A stretch of 42,642 nucleotides of DNA from Lentisphaeria bacterium (GTDB lineage Bacteria; Verrucomicrobiota; Lentisphaeria; Victivallales; Victivallaceae). The DNA lies in the NCBI GenBank assembly GCA_017504435.1, contig JAFVRD010000043.1:1-42642 (forward strand), read 5' to 3'. The translations under genes and the position numbers were made by a program. This document shows positions 40,052-42,642 of this stretch, one piece after another; the first letter of the stretch is position 1, and every line of letters starts with the position of its first letter. The notes beneath the pieces were generated by a model that was not told the origin of the DNA, did no database searches, and saw only the letters and a program-made list of their open reading frames with translations.

Positions 40052-40957
40052 ATGAGGATAGATGAAAATATATTGCATGCGTTGAGAATGGCAGTTGCGG
40101 AATCCGGCGGGGCGAAAGAGTTTGCCGCCCGGTGCGGAGTAAGTGCCTCGAATATATCCCGTTATTTGAGTGGCAAAGTACGTTCCATTACCGATGACTG
40201 CTGGGAGAAGCTTGCCGGTGAATTGTCGGTACATCAGCCGCATTCGGCTCCGGGAACGATCACCAACACCCCGGAATTACGGGAATATTTGCGGGAAAAT
40301 ATGTCGAAATGCGGCATGGAGAGTTACGATCAGCTCCGGCGGGCGGCCGGTTACGATTCGCCGCAGACGATCCGTCGATTGTTTGACGGAGAGCTGAATT
40401 GGTTTCCGGATCTGCTTTCTGCGGTGTTTGATGCCCTGGGCTGTGACCGGGACGGTGCGCCGTTGAGTGCCGCCGAGAAAGAATTGCTTGCTCCCGGCGG
40501 TATGTACCGGGACGGAGCGATGCTGGTGCGCCCGGTGCCGGTGGTGGACTGGGCTAACGCCGCCAGCCATCTGGAAAGCATGGAGTCCGAGGGAGTGCTG
40601 TTGAAAAACTGGGATGTGGAAAATACCGAAACCGTGCCGGTACCGGTGGGTTCCCGCCGTGACACCAGTGCGTTCCGGGTGCATGGGATATCTATGGAGC
40701 CGAAAATAGTGGATGATGATATTGTGCTGGTGGAACCGGCGGCATCACTGGATGATATTCCGGACAACAAGATCGTGGTGGTACGCTTCAGCGACCGTTC
40801 CGGCCAGAGCGAAAAGGTGGTCTGCAAACGTTTCCGGCGGCAGAACAGCACCTCGCTGCTGTTGACCAGTGACAATCCTGAAGGCAAAATAATCCCGCTT
40901 GAGCCTGCGGAAATCGCCTGGATCGGGATCGTGGTCAAAAAGATCAGCGAAATGTGA
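40052..40957 (+). CDS. S24-family phage repressor (CI/LexA-like)
   Basis: A 301-residue repressor. The N-terminus GGAKEFAARCGVSASNISRYLSGK is a helix-turn-helix. A second HTH-like stretch (SYDQLRRAAGYDSPQTIRRL) follows. The C-terminal S24 domain has FRVHGISMEPKIVDDDIVLV with the catalytic Ser and KVVCKRFRR with the catalytic Lys. The cleavage region VPVVDWANAASH has Ala-Ala where Ala-Gly is usual, so self-cleavage might be slow or altered. GGGAGG 7 bases before ATG. Divergent from the structural operon, with operators between: a standard lysogeny-switch arrangement. Confidence 0.85.
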   Translation: MRIDENILHALRMAVAESGGAKEFAARCGVSASNISRYLSGKVRSITDDCWEKLAGELSVHQPHSAPGTITNTPELREYLRENMSKCGMESYDQLRRAAGYDSPQTIRRLFDGELNWFPDLLSAVFDALGCDRDGAPLSAAEKELLAPGGMYRDGAMLVRPVPVVDWANAASHLESMESEGVLLKNWDVENTETVPVPVGSRRDTSAFRVHGISMEPKIVDDDIVLVEPAASLDDIPDNKIVVVRFSDRSGQSEKVVCKRFRRQNSTSLLLTSDNPEGKIIPLEPAEIAWIGIVVKKISEM

Positions 40958-41025
40958 AAAAAACTGAAATAGCAGTGATAAAATAATAAAATCTGCCCTC
41001 TGCTGTTGCCCTGCGGGCCATGGCT

Positions 41026-41088
41026 GGACAAGCGGGGAGCTGCCTTGTCCCGGCGCAGTTTTGGCGGAGCCGCCGGAGGCAGATTATT
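41026..41088. repeat. Hairpin pair and partial REP-like element (copy 3)
   Basis: GGACAAG (41026-41032) pairs with CTTGTCC (41044-41050). CCGGCG (41050-41055) pairs with CGCCGG (41071-41076). 41063-41088 is a partial inverted copy of the REP-like element (AATAATCTGCCTCCGGCGGC on the minus strand), differing in one base in the loop region. Confidence 0.55.
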
Positions 41089-41153
41089 TGGCTGTGTACT
41101 GAACGCTGCCTGATTTTTCTGCAACGGAATGATACTGCCTCCAACTTCAATCT

Positions 41154-41293
41154 GTCACGCAAATAAATTGCGTGACTTCGTTTCCGGCAGGATGTGTCGG
41201 CTTTGCCGACATTACTGCCTGCGGCAGATATTTCGCCGCTTACGGCGGCGACAAGCGTTCCGCCGCTTGACCGCGTCCGGCGAAGCCGCCGGA
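41154..41293. repeat. Array of six successive unlike hairpins
   Basis: A: GTCACGCAA/TTGCGTGAC (41154-41176). B: TGTCGGC-TTT-GCCGACA (41195-41211). C: CTGCC-TGC-GGCAG (41215-41227). D: TCGCCGC/GCGGCGA (41233-41251). E: CAAGCG/CGCTTG (41252-41269). F: TCCGGCG-AAGC-CGCCGGA (41276-41293). Stems differ in sequence, so this is not a simple tandem repeat. Together with 40958-41153 it fills the gap of 374 bp between the repressor and the AraC gene; no gene is seen there. It may be a mosaic of extragenic palindromes or a bidirectional transcription barrier between convergent genes. Confidence 0.6.
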
Positions 41294-41300
41294 GGCAGAT
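41271..41300. repeat. REP-like 30-bp element (copy 2, inverted)
   Basis: Reverse complement identical to 5911-5940. It includes hairpin F. It is followed by an A/T-rich segment, as are copies 1 and 3. Confidence 0.7.
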
Positions 41301-41331
41301 TATTTTTATTTTTTTACTGCACAGTCAAAAT

Positions 41332-42240
41332 TCAGCAGTCCAGAACCGGAATGGGCATATTGCGGTAGGCGCGCGGTGAAATATGAAAATTTTTGTTGAA
41401 TGCCCGGGAAAAATAATTACTGTCTTCAAAACCGCATGCGATCGCCACTTCCATGATCGGCATATCGGTGGTGGCAAGCAGTTTGGCGGCATGATTCAAC
41501 CGTAAATTGAGCAAATAGCGCATGGGCGGGACTCCGGTGGCGCGGATGAACGCCCGGTTGAAAGTACTTCTGGACATGGGTACAAGTTTGAGCAATTCCG
41601 AATAATTTATTTCACGGTGAAACTCCCGGTTCATGAATGCGACCAGATTACCTAACTGATTGCTGGCATCGTGCCGTGAATTGTTCACCGGTTCGGAATA
41701 GACCACTGCCAGATTGCCCAACAGGGTCATGAACAATCCCATCATCCGGAAATTTACTCCCGGCCGCTGGTGCAGACATTCGCCCTGCATCATATTGAGC
41801 AGCGGTAAAAGGCTCGTCAGGAGGCTTTCGCCCAGTTGAAAGATCGGAAAGGTCTGCTGAGCAGCAAAATATTCGTTATTGATACCTATCAACAGGTGAT
41901 ATCCGGGGAGCAAAGGCAGGTCGATTTTCGGCAGCGGCAGTTTTTCATAATCAAACATGATATTGGCGATTTTCAAATCCTGAAAATTTTCATAACGGTG
42001 ACTGGCTTCCCGGGGGATCACAAAAACATCACATTTTTTGATACAGCACCGGAATTCATTGCAGACGAGAGTGCCGGAACCATCCAGCACAATAACCAGT
42101 TCGGTGAAATCATGAATGTGATCTTTAATATGAAAACAGGAGTCCTGTATTTTTATAAACAGGGGCAATTTTAAGTTCTGTTTGCCCGACTGCATACTGT
42201 TTTGTAAATAGAAGTCAAGTTTCTTTTTACATATTTCCAT
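41332..42240 (-). CDS. AraC-family transcriptional regulator
   Basis: A 302-residue regulator. The N-terminal cupin-like part (HIHDFTELVIVLDGSGTLVCNEF, then CDVFVIPREASHRYEN) would bind a ligand, probably a sugar. The C-terminal double HTH spans about 205-300: INYSELLKLVPMSRSTFNRAF, then LRLNHAAKLLATTDMPIMEVAIACGFEDSNYFSRAFNKNF. GGAGG lies 8 bases before ATG. It is divergent from the prepilin-like gene, with dyads between, so it probably controls that gene and itself. Confidence 0.92.
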   Translation of the reverse strand: MEICKKKLDFYLQNSMQSGKQNLKLPLFIKIQDSCFHIKDHIHDFTELVIVLDGSGTLVCNEFRCCIKKCDVFVIPREASHRYENFQDLKIANIMFDYEKLPLPKIDLPLLPGYHLLIGINNEYFAAQQTFPIFQLGESLLTSLLPLLNMMQGECLHQRPGVNFRMMGLFMTLLGNLAVVYSEPVNNSRHDASNQLGNLVAFMNREFHREINYSELLKLVPMSRSTFNRAFIRATGVPPMRYLLNLRLNHAAKLLATTDMPIMEVAIACGFEDSNYFSRAFNKNFHISPRAYRNMPIPVLDC

Positions 42241-42292
42241 TGCGGTTCATCCTCCGTTCATGATACTAAAGTTAGCCCAGAAGAGTAAAAAA

Positions 42293-42326
42293 GCAAATAT
42301 TTTTTCAAAAAATTTTATATATTTGC
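42293..42326. promoter_or_regulatory. 8-bp inverted repeat upstream of AraC and the prepilin gene
   Basis: GCAAATAT (42293-42300) and ATATTTGC (42319-42326) are perfect reverse complements, 26 bp apart. A second dyad TTGACttttttGTCAA lies at 42344-42359. Both are in the 201-bp divergent gap and may be regulator sites. Confidence 0.4.
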
Positions 42327-42365
42327 GTCTTAAGTGCTTTTTTTTGACTTTTTTGTCAAGCTGTA

Positions 42366-42394
42366 TTGTAAATATCGGCAGTATTGTGTATCTT
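42366..42394 (+). promoter_or_regulatory. Weak promoter candidate for the prepilin-like gene
   Basis: TTGTAA (42366-42371) and TATCTT (42389-42394) with a 17-base spacer. Both hexamers match consensus at four of six positions. Confidence 0.3.
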
Positions 42395-42441
42395 ATGAAA
42401 ATGAGTGTCTTCTTTTTTACAACTTGATGCGGGATGGTATT

Positions 42442-42642
42442 ATGAAATCGAAAAAGTTTTTCCTGTTATTTGATCACGCATTCACGCTGATCGAACTGCT
42501 CGTGAGCAAAACTTGTCAAATATGTGTTTCGTTGTTGTTTCACCTGAAAACTTTGTCGATTTTTGCGACAAACTGGAGCAAAAGTACCTCGCTTTTCTTG
42601 AAAAGGAGAGAGGGTTTGGGAGAGGGGAAAAACCTCTTTTCC
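42442..42642 (+). CDS. Prepilin-type protein with interrupted signal helix, 3'-truncated by window end
   Basis: Open from ATG 42442 to the window end (67 codons). MKSKKFFLLFDHAFTLIELLV is a class III (prepilin) signal with the FTLIELL motif. In normal pseudopilins a run of about 16 hydrophobic residues follows at once. Here it is replaced by SKTCQICVSLLFHLKTLSIF and then polar, basic residues (ATNWSKSTSLFLKRREGLGE). The DNA of this segment holds hairpins (TTTGTCG 42552-42558 with CGACAAA 42566-42572). The frame stays open, so the segment looks like an in-frame insertion. GGGAT near 42431 may serve as the ribosome site. Confidence 0.7.
   Translation, partial: MKSKKFFLLFDHAFTLIELLVSKTCQICVSLLFHLKTLSIFATNWSKSTSLFLKRREGLGEGKNLFS

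Noticed and set aside
41154-41300. Hairpin cluster as an integron attC array
   Set aside because: No attC core sites, no cassette genes and no integrase nearby; stems are short and unlike each other.
33881-41331. att sites flanking the phage island
   Set aside because: No direct repeat shared by the two borders was found by eye, and no tRNA or integrase is adjacent.

Overview
The window looks like a chromosomal segment of a Gram-negative bacterium of the Planctomycetes-Verrucomicrobia-Chlamydiae group. The best fit is the Lentisphaerota (Victivallis-like); this is inference. It rests on an lpxK gene (lipid A synthesis), many carbohydrate-active and Gfo/Idh-type genes, an AraC regulator facing a prepilin-type FTLIELLV gene, and the overall gene style. 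No rRNA or other marker settles the taxon.

Layout. (1) 1-5905: carbohydrate-related genes: a 5'-truncated Gfo/Idh/MocA oxidoreductase, a DUF4434-like TIM-barrel protein, a secreted C39-like peptidase and a large secreted glycoside-hydrolase-like protein with a C-terminal LamG-like domain. The last has its own promoter and a perfectly spaced 21-bp tandem repeat. (2) 6095-6215: tRNA-Asp(GTC) and its terminator. A structured leader of about 390 bp follows. (3) 6607-15640: a long housekeeping run: 5-formyl-THF cyclo-ligase, RNase Y, alanine racemase, ALDH3-type aldehyde dehydrogenase, MiaA, thioesterase, a GspE/PilB-type ATPase with membrane segments, CvpA-like protein and a lipoprotein amidase. 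It ends at a strong hairpin shared with the convergent lpxK-galK-trpS operon (19059-15709, minus strand). (4) 19200-29510: a tightly packed operon of mutM, a lipoprotein, a LexA-like protein without the catalytic dyad, a GH63-like glycosidase, a PqqD/signal-peptidase fusion, and a 2100-residue protein that joins AddB-like and AddA-like halves in one chain. (5) 29585-33880: a pectin or polysaccharide cluster: acetyl-xylan-esterase-like (secreted), GH28-like and FAD-dependent oxidoreductase.

(6) 34001-40957: a compact phage-derived island. The minus-strand genes encode a short TerS-like protein, DUF4055-like portal, scaffold-like protein, SU10/DUF5309-type major capsid protein, a possible connector, a Cys-rich DNA-binding-like protein and an intact large terminase. 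A divergent S24 (CI/LexA-like) repressor has operators overlapping both predicted promoters. No tail, lysis, integrase or replication gene is present, so it is a head-and-packaging module under repressor control. (7) 40958-41331: a dense array of at least six unrelated hairpins. It carries a 30-bp element that also occurs, inverted, 35 kb away. (8) 41332-42642: an AraC regulator and, divergent from it, the start of a prepilin-like gene. Its signal motif is interrupted by an in-frame foreign-looking segment that runs off the window end.

The most unusual items are the interrupted prepilin gene, the head-only phage island, the single-chain AddB-AddA nuclease and its operon, and the PqqD/S26 fusion.
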